64,000 nucleotides of DNA from Staphylococcus chromogenes (GCF_029024625.1 NZ_CP118953.1:2108001-2172000); one strand, 5' to 3'. Positions 47,647 to 58,306 are shown, counted from the stretch's first letter. The notes: generated by a model from the sequence alone, not told the origin. Translations and numbers: made by a program.

Positions 47647-47919
47647 TTTTGATGTTTTGGCAATTGTTTACATTCGGCTTTCGAATTGAACAATAACCAA
47701 CATCCACCAGTTATTAATTATTGTGAGTCGTCTGTCGACGACTAGCGATAATTTTTGTTTCAAGCTTTTCGCTTGTCACTCGGTTTTGCTTGGTAAAATC
47801 TATACTTACTTATCTAGTTTTCAATGTACAATGTTGAATCCTCAAAATGAGCATTCAAAACTGAATACAATATGTCTCCGTTATCCCTTATCGCTTAAAA
47901 GCGATATTCCGTATATTAT

Positions 47920-49477
<1,558 letters not shown>

Positions 49478-49578
49478 GAAGTAAGCTTGATATAGCTCGT
49501 TGATTGGTTGAGCCAATCACTCTTGAAAGTACGTTACGTACTCAAAATTATTGGAATTAACGTTGACATATTGTCATT

Positions 49579-49593
49579 CAGTTTTCAATGTTC
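49579..49593 (-). promoter_or_regulatory. rrn leader boxA-like element
   Basis: Third occurrence of the leader motif described at 641-655, between promoter and 16S. Confidence 0.4.
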
Positions 49594-49626
49594 ATGCGTC
49601 GTTTTCTTTTGACTCGACAAGAATTG

Positions 49627-49655
49627 ATTATACACACTTTCGACTCTCAAGTCAA
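49627..49655 (-). promoter_or_regulatory. rrn promoter
   Basis: -35 TTGACT (49650-49655) and -10 TATAAT (49627-49632), 17-base spacing, 150 bases before 16S. The region 49660-49800 may hold a weaker second promoter but nothing certain; I see no gene in 49656-49811. Confidence 0.85.
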
Positions 49656-49811
49656 CAACTTTTTAAAATTATTTTTTTAAGTTGTTTTGCAAGCACCTCA
49701 GTGCCGCTCAACAAGATATAACTATACAGCCATTTTGCCACAAACACAACACTAAAAATTACACTCTATAACTCCTTTTGAAAACAAAACACCTTTTTTA
49801 CATAAACTTTT

Positions 49812-49858
49812 AAAAGGAAACTGAGATTGCCGACCTTATAGACTACAATCTCAGTGCC
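49812..49858 (-). terminator. recR terminator
   Basis: A perfect ten-base-pair stem (49820-49829 with 49846-49855) followed by a T-rich tail, directly after the recR stop. Confidence 0.85.
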
Positions 49859-49870
49859 TTTATTTTATCT

Positions 49871-50467
49871 CTACATCTCTGTTCTTCCAGATATTGCTTT
49901 AGATAAAGTCACTTCGTCTGCATATTCTAAATCGCCACCGACTGAAAGTCCTTGTGCTAATCGTGTCACACGTACCCCTAGTGGCTTCACCAGTCTCGAA
50001 ATATACATTGAAGTCGATTCTCCTTCTAAATTAGGATTCATCGCTAATATTAATTCTTGGACTTCTTCATCTTTTAAACGTTCGATAAGCCCAGGGATGT
50101 TGATATCTTCTGGACCAATCCCGTCCATCGGAGAAATCGTACCATGTAAAACATGATATAACCCTTTGTATTCTTTCATTTTTTCCATCGCAATCACATC
50201 TTTATCATCTTCTACAACACAAATAATTGAGCGATCACGTTGTTTGTCTTCACATATATAACATGGATCTTGCTCTGTAATGTGGCCGCATGTACTGCAA
50301 TAGGTCAGTTCACGTTTAACGTCAACGAGTGCTTTGGCAAATTGAACGACGTCATCTTCTTTCATATCTAATACATGAAAAGCCAGACGTTGCGCCGTTT
50401 TCGGGCCAATGCCTGGCAGTTTCATGAAACTGTCAATCAGTTTAGAAATAGGTGCTGGATAATGCAT
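49871..50467 (-). CDS. recR: Recombination mediator RecR
   Basis: Works with RecO/RecF to load RecA at gaps. The 198-residue protein has the helix-hairpin-helix [16 protein letters not shown], a zinc finger (CSTCG and CYIC) and a Toprim domain with [12 protein letters not shown] and AMNPNLEGE. It starts one base after the ybaB stop, coupling the two. Confidence 0.97.
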   Translation of the reverse strand: MHYPAPISKLIDSFMKLPGIGPKTAQRLAFHVLDMKEDDVVQFAKALVDVKRELTYCSTCGHITEQDPCYICEDKQRDRSIICVVEDDKDVIAMEKMKEYKGLYHVLHGTISPMDGIGPEDINIPGLIERLKDEEVQELILAMNPNLEGESTSMYISRLVKPLGVRVTRLAQGLSVGGDLEYADEVTLSKAISGRTEM

Positions 50468-50468
50468 C

Positions 50469-50789
50469 TTACATCATTCCTGGGATGTTAAGCCCTTTAG
50501 TATGTTTACCTAAACGTTCAGCTGTTAAGTCGTCCGCTTTAGACATTGCTTCATTTGTTGCAGCTAATACAAGGTCTTGTAACATTTCTACATCTTCAGG
50601 GTCTACCACTTCTTCATTAATTTGAACGTCGACCACTTCTTTATGACCAGATACGATTACTTTCACCATACCGCCACCCGCAGTACCTTCGACTTTTTCT
50701 TCTTTTAATTTTTCTTGCTCATCTGCCATTTTCTTTTGCATTTTTTGCATTTGTTTCATCATTTGTTGCATATTTCCGCCACCGCGCAT
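50469..50789 (-). CDS. YbaB/EbfC nucleoid-associated protein
   Basis: A 106-residue DNA-binding protein, dimeric, with a long N-terminal helix rich in Met, Gln and Lys ([22 protein letters not shown]), then [15 protein letters not shown]. It is always found between dnaX and recR. A consensus promoter overlaps the dnaX stop, so ybaB-recR can be expressed without dnaX. Confidence 0.95.
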   Translation of the reverse strand: MRGGGNMQQMMKQMQKMQKKMADEQEKLKEEKVEGTAGGGMVKVIVSGHKEVVDVQINEEVVDPEDVEMLQDLVLAATNEAMSKADDLTAERLGKHTKGLNIPGMM

Positions 50790-50873
50790 AGTAATTTCCT
50801 CCTCGATAATTCCTTATTCAGACATTTAACGTCTTTTAATAGTGAGGGGGGCTCCCTCTAAGATTCGTTTACA

Positions 50874-50902
50874 ATTATACATACCTTTATGGCGATTGTC
50901 AT
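50874..50902 (-). promoter_or_regulatory. Promoter for ybaB-recR, overlapping dnaX stop
   Basis: -35 ATGACA (50897-50902) and -10 TATAAT (50874-50879), 17-base spacing. The dnaX stop codon is part of the -35 hexamer. A small hairpin (GAGGG/CCCTC) follows in the leader. Confidence 0.6.
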
Positions 50903-52587
50903 GTTTCGTCTTCGATAATATGAACGGTTTCTTCACCGAACAAATCTTTCGCCTTTTGAACCACATTGTCTTGTTGAGGTTGCGTGGTTGTTGCCGATTT
51001 TGAGTGCCCTTGTTTACGTTGGTCAATATAATCACTACGCACTTGCATCCATTTATCCGCAGGCACGCCCACAACTTCTACAGATTTATTAATAATGTCT
51101 CGAACGACATTTTCAACGCTCGCTTTCTTTTCATTATCTTTCTTTAAAATTTCACAGTGGATTTCTTCTTCAAATTTCACCAGTACTTTGTCTTCGCTCG
51201 CTGCTACAGGTTCTGAATTTTGTAGTAAGCTCACTAAAGATTTTTGGTCACGATCCTTAGCATATTGAATCACATCTGCCCAACGTTCTTTAATTCGTGC
51301 AATATCCTCTTTATTCGCTTTATCTAATACTTTTGCAATTTGTTCAACAGAATACGTCGCATGGCCACCTCGTCGCATAGACGGTTTTGGCTTAGAAGGG
51401 GCACTCGGTGCAGTCACGCCTTGACTTTTTAATGTACGAAGTTCTGATTCGAGGGCTTCCATCCGTCTCATCATAGCATCGTTTGTTTCAGACGGTGCGT
51501 GATTAACGACGACTTCTCCTGTTTGTGACACTTCTTTTACCATTTCAGAAAGTTTCACGAGCAATACTTCGAAATGAACATTTTGGTTAACGCTAAAACG
51601 AATAGAAACAAGGGTGTCATTTATGATATCTATCATCTTATAGAGTACTTCTAAATCAAATGCTACGAGCGCATCAAACGTGGGCGTCTCCCCTGTCGTT
51701 TTAACCATAATCGTATCACGCACAAAATAAATCATATCGTTAATTAAACGATTCACTTCTTTACCTTCGCTGACAAATCTGTGATAACGTTCAAAAGCTG
51801 CGTGAACATCCCCCTGTACGACATCATTAAATAACGCATTTAAATCTGATTCATCTAAACTCCCTGTGACGTCCAATGCATCTTTTAAAGTCAACCGTTC
51901 ATCTCCAAAGGCAATCGCTTGGTCCATAATACTTAAAGCATCCCGCATGCCGCCTTCAGACACTTTGGCAATGAAAGCGAGCGCTTCTTCGTCATAAGCA
52001 ATATTTTGAGATTCCGCAACATAACGTAATCGTTCTATAATATGATTTGTATTGATGGCTTTAAAATCAAAACGTTGCGCACGTGAAATAATCGTTGGCG
52101 GTATTTTATGCGGCTCCGTGGTTGCCAAAATAAAAATCGCATGGGCAGGGGGTTCTTCTAATGTTTTCAACAATGCATTGAACGCACCTGTTGTAAGCAT
52201 ATGTACCTCATCAATAATGTAAACTTTATACTTAGACTGACTCGGTGCATATTTAACTTTATCCCGTATATTTCGGATTTCATCTACACCATTGTTACTT
52301 GCAGCATCGATTTCAATAACGTCTGAATTGGTCCCCTGTGTAATCCCCACACAACTGGCACATTCATTACAGGGTTCTCCATCTGAACGTGTTTCACAAT
52401 TCATCGCTTTTGCAAATATTTTGGCAATACTCGTTTTTCCTGTGCCTCTTGGGCCACTAAAAATATAGGCATGGGATTGTTTGTTTTTCGCAATCGCATT
52501 TTTTAATGTTTTTGTGACATGCGTTTGACCGACGACGTCTTCAAAACTTTGCGGTCGATACATCCGGTACAATGCTTGGTAATTCAC
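50899..52587 (-). CDS. dnaX: DNA polymerase III gamma/tau subunit
   Basis: Clamp-loader ATPase and replisome organiser. The 562-residue protein begins with the AAA+ core: Walker A GPRGTGKTS (about 45-53), four zinc cysteines (CETRSDGEPCNECASC), Walker B IIDEVHML, and SRAQRFDFK. Domain III and a charged C-terminal tau region follow. No obvious slippery A-run for gamma frameshifting is seen. The start codon is GTG at 52587 after GGAGGTG. Confidence 0.97.
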   Translation of the reverse strand: MNYQALYRMYRPQSFEDVVGQTHVTKTLKNAIAKNKQSHAYIFSGPRGTGKTSIAKIFAKAMNCETRSDGEPCNECASCVGITQGTNSDVIEIDAASNNGVDEIRNIRDKVKYAPSQSKYKVYIIDEVHMLTTGAFNALLKTLEEPPAHAIFILATTEPHKIPPTIISRAQRFDFKAINTNHIIERLRYVAESQNIAYDEEALAFIAKVSEGGMRDALSIMDQAIAFGDERLTLKDALDVTGSLDESDLNALFNDVVQGDVHAAFERYHRFVSEGKEVNRLINDMIYFVRDTIMVKTTGETPTFDALVAFDLEVLYKMIDIINDTLVSIRFSVNQNVHFEVLLVKLSEMVKEVSQTGEVVVNHAPSETNDAMMRRMEALESELRTLKSQGVTAPSAPSKPKPSMRRGGHATYSVEQIAKVLDKANKEDIARIKERWADVIQYAKDRDQKSLVSLLQNSEPVAASEDKVLVKFEEEIHCEILKKDNEKKASVENVVRDIINKSVEVVGVPADKWMQVRSDYIDQRKQGHSKSATTTQPQQDNVVQKAKDLFGEETVHIIEDET

Positions 52588-52616
52588 TTTGGCACCTCCG
52601 ATTTTACAATAGTCTC

Positions 52617-52625
52617 ATTATAGCA
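52617..52625 (-). promoter_or_regulatory. Extended -10 promoter for dnaX
   Basis: TGC plus TATAAT on the minus strand, 30 bases before the GTG start; the -35 is poor. Confidence 0.55.
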
Positions 52626-52652
52626 TGTTCACTCTAAAAAGTATGTGCATGC

Positions 52653-53186
52653 TCAATCAAAAAAGGGTGCTGAATAAATGACCTCTCCATGAGGCGGATT
52701 TTCTAATGTATCCCATAAAAATTTCACTCTCACATAACTCTCCGGCACTTCGAAGGAAGTTTTAATCCCATGCTCTGAAGCTAACTCGTACCCTAAAACT
52801 TTATAATAATCCGGATGCCCAAGCACGACAATTGTTGTATATTCTAGCTCTTGTGCTCGCTCTTCTAAGGCATGAATGAGCGCTTTACCAATCCCTTTTT
52901 GACGATAAGGCTTTTTCACTGCAACCGGAGCCAAAGCTAATGCATCAAAAGTTTCCTCGTGACTTTTGATTTGGATAGGGGAACATAGCGCATGACCAAT
53001 AATTTCTCCCACTTCATCTTTCGCTATCACTTCAAGTTCATAGTGATACCCAGGTTCAAGACGCAATTTTCGAACCAACGCTTGCTCTTGATGATCTGAC
53101 TCAGGCATCTCTTTAAAAGCCTCACGAATCATATTAAGAGAAGGCTCATAATCATTTTCAGTTAACGTGCTAATATAAATCGACAT
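52653..53186 (-). CDS. GNAT-family N-acetyltransferase
   Basis: A 177-residue acetyltransferase of the YhbS-like branch: the acetyl-CoA motif reads VAVKKPYRQKGIGKALI, followed by VVLGHPDYYKVLGYE. The substrate is unknown. It lies alone between SRP RNA and dnaX with its own extended -10 (TGT plus TATAAT, 53228-53236) and a GGAGGG ribosome site. Its family is widespread and substrates range from small metabolites to proteins, so no function is assigned. Confidence 0.88.
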   Translation of the reverse strand: MSIYISTLTENDYEPSLNMIREAFKEMPESDHQEQALVRKLRLEPGYHYELEVIAKDEVGEIIGHALCSPIQIKSHEETFDALALAPVAVKKPYRQKGIGKALIHALEERAQELEYTTIVVLGHPDYYKVLGYELASEHGIKTSFEVPESYVRVKFLWDTLENPPHGEVIYSAPFFD

Positions 53187-53227
53187 CTCATCCCTCCTTA
53201 TTTCTATACGTACAATATCCTATACAT

Positions 53228-53236
53228 ATTATAACA
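53228..53236 (-). promoter_or_regulatory. Extended -10 promoter for the GNAT gene
   Basis: TGT plus TATAAT on the minus strand, about 42 bases upstream of the start. The -35 is weak. Confidence 0.5.
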
Positions 53237-53292
53237 AAGTTTAGACAAACCTCATCTGTTTCTCACTGGCTCAGACATCACAGAATACAATA

Positions 53293-53325
53293 AAGGGGTT
53301 GAAACATAAATTGTCTCAACCCTCA
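53293..53325 (-). terminator. Hairpin downstream of SRP RNA
   Basis: GGGTTGAGACA pairs with TGTTTCAACCC (one G-T pair) around a short loop, then CTTTATTG on the minus strand. It may be a second terminator after ffs. Its stem is similar to the one at 18012-18050. Confidence 0.6.
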
Positions 53326-53361
53326 TCATCTATTTATATAGTTAATATCATTTCCTTTAAA

Positions 53362-53636
53362 AAAACCGCGCACCTTTGTGTTGTATGTGCATCACAAACG
53401 TTACCAAAGTCGATAGCTAAATCTCGGCTACCCCACGGCACATATGAGAATCCACTTAATGCTGCTTCCGTCAGGACCTGACATGGTTCATGGGTTCATA
53501 TTGCATGGGACCGAAATCTTCAAACACCTCGTGCTTTGGGCAGACTTCACAAATACACATCCGCGACAAAGGAATTCAGCCTCGCATAAAGCGGTTTTCG
53601 AGAACAGGGAACCGCTACCTCCCCGCTTAGCACGGT
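53362..53636 (-). ncRNA. ffs: Signal recognition particle RNA (long, with Alu domain)
   Basis: About 275 nucleotides. The universal helix-8 sequence (GTCAGGTCCTGACGGAAGCAGC type) is present at 53461-53482 on the plus map, and the 5' and 3' ends can pair. The length implies the Bacillus-type RNA with both Alu and S domains. The 3' end is followed by a run of seven T. A promoter fits so that transcription would begin exactly at 53636. Confidence 0.95.
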
Positions 53637-53643
53637 AAAATTA

Positions 53644-53673
53644 ATATTACTATATCCTATAAGGCAAATGCAA
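53644..53673 (-). promoter_or_regulatory. SRP RNA promoter
   Basis: -35 TTGCAT (53668-53673) and -10 TAATAT (53644-53649), 18-base spacing; start seven bases after the -10 falls on the A that begins the RNA. Confidence 0.65.
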
Positions 53674-53728
53674 GTCCTAACTCATTCTATCTTTGACAAT
53701 CCTTTGAACAAGCGACAAATAGACATCT

Positions 53729-54454
53729 TTAAATTTTATGCCGTCTTGAAAAATCTATAAACTTAAACTCCGTCGCAATATGTTTAGAGACGTTATATTG
53801 AAATTTCGTTGTATCTTTCAAATGAACAATCCCACGAACGGTCGCCGTATATTCTGGTGACATTGTGCCAAATGCTTCACGTTCGGCATCTCCAAAGGGT
53901 TCGAAAGTAATCGACTTACTTGAAAAACTAATTTCAAAGCCTTTTTCATTCTCAATGTAATCATAGAGAGAGTTTTGAACGACCTTCTCAGTTAAATCCG
54001 GGAACAATTCAAAGAGCACATAATCTTCATCTATGATTTTGGTCACGCCTTCTACTTGGCGATAGCGCACAAAATGCCACAAAGGCGTATCTAAAGCTAT
54101 GCGAAGGGCTTCTTTCACGTGTGGCACTTCACTAGCTTGTACCTTTTCAAACGTATGGACAACGGTTTGATGTTGTAAGTGCAAAGCGCTCTTAACTTCT
54201 TTAAAGCTCATTAAGTCCGCAAATGGAAACTCTGTGACCCCTTGATAGATCACAACAGATCCTTTACCTCGAATTTTTTGAATCATCCCGTCCGCAACAA
54301 GCATATTCAAACTTTTACGGACTGTTTCACGTGACACGTTGTAATTTTCTACCAGTTGATGTTCAGAGGGGAGTTGATCACCATAATGATAGTTCCCCTC
54401 TAAGATGTCGTGTCGCATTTGCTCGTATATGAGTTTGAATTTGTTTTGTTTCAT
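53729..54454 (-). CDS. treR: Trehalose operon repressor TreR (GntR family)
   Basis: A 241-residue regulator with an N-terminal GntR winged helix (about 1-70, YGDQLPSEHQLVENYNVSRETVRK) and a C-terminal UTRA effector domain. In Bacillus, TreR senses trehalose-6-phosphate and represses treP-treA-treR. It is the last gene of this operon, 15 bases after treC. The palindrome at 57586-57621 in front of treP is the expected binding site. Confidence 0.94.
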   Translation of the reverse strand: MKQNKFKLIYEQMRHDILEGNYHYGDQLPSEHQLVENYNVSRETVRKSLNMLVADGMIQKIRGKGSVVIYQGVTEFPFADLMSFKEVKSALHLQHQTVVHTFEKVQASEVPHVKEALRIALDTPLWHFVRYRQVEGVTKIIDEDYVLFELFPDLTEKVVQNSLYDYIENEKGFEISFSSKSITFEPFGDAEREAFGTMSPEYTATVRGIVHLKDTTKFQYNVSKHIATEFKFIDFSRRHKI

Positions 54455-54469
54455 GTTCAGTTCCGCCTT

Positions 54470-56110
54470 TTATTCTTTTTCTTTTGCGACGACAATCGCT
54501 CCGTAAGGTCCAATTTCATGCTTATCCACTTTACCATTTTCAATCACAGGTCGCCCTTCAATATTCAATGTCTCGGGTAAAGTCACCGTATCTTTTGTCA
54601 TGTTAGCCACAATCGTCCATATCTCCCCGTGATAGTGTCGTTCATACACAAAAAGTGAAGGGTGATCCATCAACCGCGGTATAATATCTCCATACGTGAT
54701 AATATCATATTCATGACGCAATCGTATCAATTCCCGGTAAGTGTGAAAAATAGAATTTTTATCTGCGATGGCGTCTTCAGCATTAATCGTCGTATAATTA
54801 TGCGCGACTTCTATCCAAGGCGTTCCAGTTGTAAAACCTGCATGTGACGTCTTATCCCACTGCATCGGTGTTCGAGAGTTATCACGCGATTTTTGACCAA
54901 GAATAGTTAAAATTTCAGCTTCTGTATAACCTTTTTCTTGCATCATTTCATAGGCATTTAAGGATTCCACATCGCGGTATTGCCCAATGGAAGTAAAATG
55001 AGGATCTGTCATGCCGATTTCTTCCCCTTGGTAAATGTAAGGTGTCCCTTGAAGCATATGCAACACGATCGCAAGGGTTTTCGCACTTGTTTGTCTGAGC
55101 GCTTCATTTTCATCACTTCCAAATCGTGATACGACCCGAGGTTGATCATGGTTACACCAAAATATCGCATTCCATCCTCCGCCATCGTATATTCCGCGTT
55201 GCCAATCCATTAATATAGATTTCAACTGTTGTAAATCAAATTTTTGATTGGACCACTTTTCACCGTCTTTGTAGTCTACTTTTAAATGATGAAAATTAAA
55301 CACACTGCTCAATTCTTGTCGGTCTTCACGTGTGTATTGAATACAATGCTCGAGCGTAGTAGACGACATTTCCCCCACCGTCATCATCTCTTTATCACCG
55401 AATGTGTTGCGATTAAGTTCATGTAAAAACTCATGGACACGAGGCCCATCAGTATAAAACTCTTTCCCTATCGCTTCTGAATTTTTAAATTCTCCTTTAG
55501 AAATGAGATTAATCACATCAAAACGAAATCCATCAACACCTAAAGCTATCCAATGATTCACAATTTTATACACTTCATCACGCACGCGAGGGTTGTCCCA
55601 GTTCAAATCCGCTTGAGTGACATCAAAAAGATGTAAGTAATATTCATCTGAAGCCTCATCGTATTCCCATGCATTGCCTCCGAATTTGGATTCCCAATTG
55701 GTTGGCGGACCGTCTTCGCTCGGTTTGAAGAAATAAAAATCACGATAAGGACTCGCCTTTGACGTTAAGGCTTCTTGAAACCATTGATGCTCTGTCGACG
55801 TATGATTGACCACGATATCAAGCATAATTTTAAGATTTCTCGCATGCGCTTCTTGAATGAGCGTTTTTAAATCCTCCTCATTCCCAAAACGTTCGTTAAT
55901 TTTGAAATAGTCGCGTATATCATAACCATTGTCATTCATTGGCGAATCATAAATAGGCGTTAACCATAAATAATCCACCCCTAAATAAGCTAAGTAATCT
56001 AACTTTTCAATGATACCTTGTAAATCCCCTTCACCGCTTCCGGTAGTATCATTAAATGATTTCACATAAATTTGATACACGACAGACTTTTTCCAATCTT
56101 GTTGTGACAA
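54470..56110 (-). CDS. treC: Trehalose-6-phosphate hydrolase TreC
   Basis: Glycoside hydrolase family 13 enzyme splitting trehalose 6-phosphate to glucose and glucose 6-phosphate. The 546-residue protein has the alpha-amylase signatures DIVVNHTS, GFRFDVIN (nucleophile Asp), MTVGEMSS (acid Glu) and WCNHDQPR. The start is TTG at 56110 after AAGGTGGG. It lies 16 bases after treP and before treR, together forming the trehalose uptake and use operon. Confidence 0.95.
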   Translation of the reverse strand: MSQQDWKKSVVYQIYVKSFNDTTGSGEGDLQGIIEKLDYLAYLGVDYLWLTPIYDSPMNDNGYDIRDYFKINERFGNEEDLKTLIQEAHARNLKIMLDIVVNHTSTEHQWFQEALTSKASPYRDFYFFKPSEDGPPTNWESKFGGNAWEYDEASDEYYLHLFDVTQADLNWDNPRVRDEVYKIVNHWIALGVDGFRFDVINLISKGEFKNSEAIGKEFYTDGPRVHEFLHELNRNTFGDKEMMTVGEMSSTTLEHCIQYTREDRQELSSVFNFHHLKVDYKDGEKWSNQKFDLQQLKSILMDWQRGIYDGGGWNAIFWCNHDQPRVVSRFGSDENEALRQTSAKTLAIVLHMLQGTPYIYQGEEIGMTDPHFTSIGQYRDVESLNAYEMMQEKGYTEAEILTILGQKSRDNSRTPMQWDKTSHAGFTTGTPWIEVAHNYTTINAEDAIADKNSIFHTYRELIRLRHEYDIITYGDIIPRLMDHPSLFVYERHYHGEIWTIVANMTKDTVTLPETLNIEGRPVIENGKVDKHEIGPYGAIVVAKEKE

Positions 56111-56126
56111 TTCAATCCCACCTTAA

Positions 56127-57563
56127 TTAAATCGTTTCATCGACCATTTTTTTCGCTTTTTCACGACTAAATCTTGAGAAAATAATCGTTAATATAAAAG
56201 GCACAATCATTGAAACGAGTGTTCCAATAATATACACGCCCCAAAATTGTTGTTTAATAGAAAGGATCGCTGGTACACCACCAACACCAACATTACCAAT
56301 CACGCCCGCTGCACCGATAAATGCACCTACAAACATTGAAGTCACAATCGCAGCAATGAATGGATATTTCAGCGGTAAGTTGACACCAAACATCGCCGGT
56401 TCAGTGACCCCTAAAAAGCCAGAAACACCTGAAGTGATGGCTAAACTTTGTTCTTTTTCTAATTTACGTTTTTTATAAATGTACCATGCCCCAAAAGCTG
56501 CAGAACCTTGGGCAATATTTGACATTGCGACAATTGGCCATAAATACGTTCCGCCTACGCTACTACCCATTAATTGGAAGTCGACAGCTAAAAACATATG
56601 ATGTAATCCTGTAATCACAAGTGGCGCATAGAGTAAACCATAAATAGCACCGCCAAGCCATCCCGCATTTTGGAATAAGAACGTCACCGCACCAGTGATG
56701 CCTTTACCTACGATTAATGCAAGAGGTCCAATAATCAGAAATGCTAAAAAGCCCGTTACTAATAACGCAATCGGCCCAACGACTAACAATTTCACAGAGT
56801 CATGAACGACTTTATTTAACGCTTTTTCTATTTTCGCAAGGACATATGCCGCAAGTAATACAGGTAAAACTTGTCCTTGATAATTTAACTGTTCGATTTT
56901 CAAACCGAAAATATGCCAAGCTGGAATTTTATCTACCTTTCCAATGTCATATTGTGATAATAATTGTGGATGCATAAGCACGAGCCCAAGAACTAAACCA
57001 AGTACTGGATTTCCACCAAAGACACGCATTGCACTCCAACCAACAAGGGCGGGTAAGAAAATAAATGCCGTTGTGGCTATCACATTAATAATATTCGCAA
57101 AATCTGCAATTTGAGGCACACGCTCGACAATCGATGGTGATTGATTGATGAGGGGCATCGTTAATACGTTGTTAATCCCTAGTAATAAACCGGCCGTCAC
57201 AATGGCAGGCAAAATCGGAATAAAAATATCTCCTAGTAATTTAATGAGCCGCTGTAAAGGATTCCCTTTCTTCGCAGCCATGGCTTTCGCTTCATCTTTC
57301 GACGCTTCTGATGTTCCTGTTTCGTTGACTAACACTTTGTAAGCTTCATCAACAGTTCCCGGTCCAATCACAATTTGGTATTGATTGTCTGCTTTAAACT
57401 GTCCTTTTACAAGCGGGTTTTCCGCCAATTTTTCTTTATCCACTTTTGTATCATCATCTAAAACTAAACGTAAACGCGTCACACAATGTGTTGCTGTTTG
57501 GAGGTTTTCTTTTCCTCCTATGGCATCGATAATATCGCGCACATCTGACTTTTTCACAGCCAT
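56127..57563 (-). CDS. treP: PTS trehalose-specific enzyme IIBC
   Basis: Imports trehalose while phosphorylating it to trehalose 6-phosphate. The 478-residue protein has an N-terminal IIB domain with the phosphocysteine in TATHCVTRLRLVL (about residue 28) and a IIC domain of about ten helices (110-470), with GLLLGINNV and ITGLHHMFLAVDF. No IIA domain is present, so phosphate must come from a separate glucose-type IIA. The start at 57563 follows GAGGGAGTG; a 25-codon upstream reading would run through the promoter. Confidence 0.95.
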   Translation of the reverse strand: MAVKKSDVRDIIDAIGGKENLQTATHCVTRLRLVLDDDTKVDKEKLAENPLVKGQFKADNQYQIVIGPGTVDEAYKVLVNETGTSEASKDEAKAMAAKKGNPLQRLIKLLGDIFIPILPAIVTAGLLLGINNVLTMPLINQSPSIVERVPQIADFANIINVIATTAFIFLPALVGWSAMRVFGGNPVLGLVLGLVLMHPQLLSQYDIGKVDKIPAWHIFGLKIEQLNYQGQVLPVLLAAYVLAKIEKALNKVVHDSVKLLVVGPIALLVTGFLAFLIIGPLALIVGKGITGAVTFLFQNAGWLGGAIYGLLYAPLVITGLHHMFLAVDFQLMGSSVGGTYLWPIVAMSNIAQGSAAFGAWYIYKKRKLEKEQSLAITSGVSGFLGVTEPAMFGVNLPLKYPFIAAIVTSMFVGAFIGAAGVIGNVGVGGVPAILSIKQQFWGVYIIGTLVSMIVPFILTIIFSRFSREKAKKMVDETI

Positions 57564-57585
57564 CCCATTCACTCCCTCATATTTG

Positions 57586-57621
57586 ACTTGTCTATACAGA
57601 TTATAATTTGTATAGACAAGT
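57586..57621 (-). promoter_or_regulatory. TreR operator palindrome
   Basis: Perfect 13-base inverted repeat (57586-57598 and 57609-57621) around a ten-base spacer that contains the -10. Each arm contains TTGTCTATACA, close to the TTGTATATACAA trehalose operator of Bacillus. One arm lies between -35 and -10, the other just downstream of -10. Confidence 0.75.
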
Positions 57622-57629
57622 TTTGTAAA
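57600..57629 (-). promoter_or_regulatory. tre operon promoter
   Basis: -35 TTTACA (57624-57629) and -10 TATAAT (57600-57605), 18-base spacing, within the operator and next to the cre site. Confidence 0.75.
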
Positions 57630-57638
57630 GGCTTTCAT
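57624..57638 (-). promoter_or_regulatory. CcpA cre site
   Basis: ATGAAAGCCTTTACA on the minus strand matches the cre consensus WTGNAANCGNWNNCW with a single mismatch (C for the central G). It covers the -35, as in repressed sugar operons. Confidence 0.6.
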
Positions 57639-57803
57639 GAATGTTTGGTCAAATGTCCATAAATAACTTATAGAAAATGGTGACCTTCTGCTTTTTCATT
57701 TTGGAGACGCTAGTAGACACCCTTTCTTCCATATAATGAAGAAATATATCAATACGGCTAATAAAACGCATATATACACCAAATCTCTTAAGTAAAGCAT
57801 TAA

Positions 57804-57847
57804 AAAACAAACTATCATTCGCTTTCAAACGCGCACAATAGTTTGCT
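57804..57847 (-). terminator. Terminator after the 55-aa membrane protein gene
   Basis: AAACTAT with ATAGTTT closes a stem-loop, followed by six T on the minus strand. The stretch 57649-57803 has only a weak 40-codon reading frame and no supported gene. Confidence 0.7.
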
Positions 57848-57864
57848 TCTTTTTCATCAATATT

Positions 57865-58032
57865 TTACTTTTGTTGTCGATAAGTGATATAGAAGACCAT
57901 CCAAGCGCTAATTAATGAGATGAGTGAAAGTGTCGGTGTAAGCACTTCTCCTTGAAAATAGAGCCACGGGACGGTCACGATACTGAGAAGGGTAAATATA
58001 ATCATCACGCCGATTAAAACTTTGAATGACAT
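57865..58032 (-). CDS. Small membrane protein of unknown function (55 aa)
   Basis: Read directly from the minus strand: ATG at 58032 after AAGGAGCGG, TAA at 57865. The 55-residue product is two hydrophobic helices (about 5-24, IGVMIIFTLLSIVTVPWLYF, and about 33-50) joined by a short QGEVLTP loop, ending in the basic tail YRQQK. A gene of this size next to tRNA-Ser and the tre operon, with its own ribosome site and terminator, is probably real. No function is known to me. Confidence 0.7.
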   Translation of the reverse strand: MSFKVLIGVMIIFTLLSIVTVPWLYFQGEVLTPTLSLISLISAWMVFYITYRQQK

Positions 58033-58078
58033 CAAACTATCCGCTCCTTATCCACGGGGTTACTTTATGATAACGTAA

Positions 58079-58117
58079 AAAAGCCAAATGTTTAATCATG
58101 TTAAACATTTGGCTTTT
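58079..58117 (-). terminator. Terminator after tRNA-Ser
   Basis: A perfect stem of at least 14 base pairs (AAAGCCAAATGTTTAA and complement) followed by a T-run on the minus strand. Confidence 0.88.
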
Positions 58118-58147
58118 ATATCTATTAGTCTTGGATTTTACTTATAA

Positions 58148-58240
58148 TGGCGGAGGAAGAGGGATTCGAACCCCCGCGGGCCGTTAAGCCCCTGTCGGTT
58201 TTCAAGACCGATCCCTTCAGCCGGACTTGGGTATTCCTCC
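58148..58240 (-). tRNA. tRNA-Ser (TGA)
   Basis: 93 nucleotides with the long variable arm, anticodon TGA, encoded CCA, 66 bases after gltD. It is closed by a strong terminator. Confidence 0.95.
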
Positions 58241-58306
58241 GTGTTACGAGCACAATAAATATAATATTATAGCCCGCACACAATGTCAATAAAAATTTTA
58301 CAAAAA

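Noticed and set aside
53299..53638. Plus-strand ORFs across the SRP RNA gene
   Set aside because: They are antisense to a clearly recognised structured RNA.
57649..57771. A 40-codon frame on the minus strand upstream of the tre promoter (MRFISRIDIF...)
   Set aside because: No convincing ribosome site, no recognised similarity, and it runs toward the tre promoter; kept only as a note.
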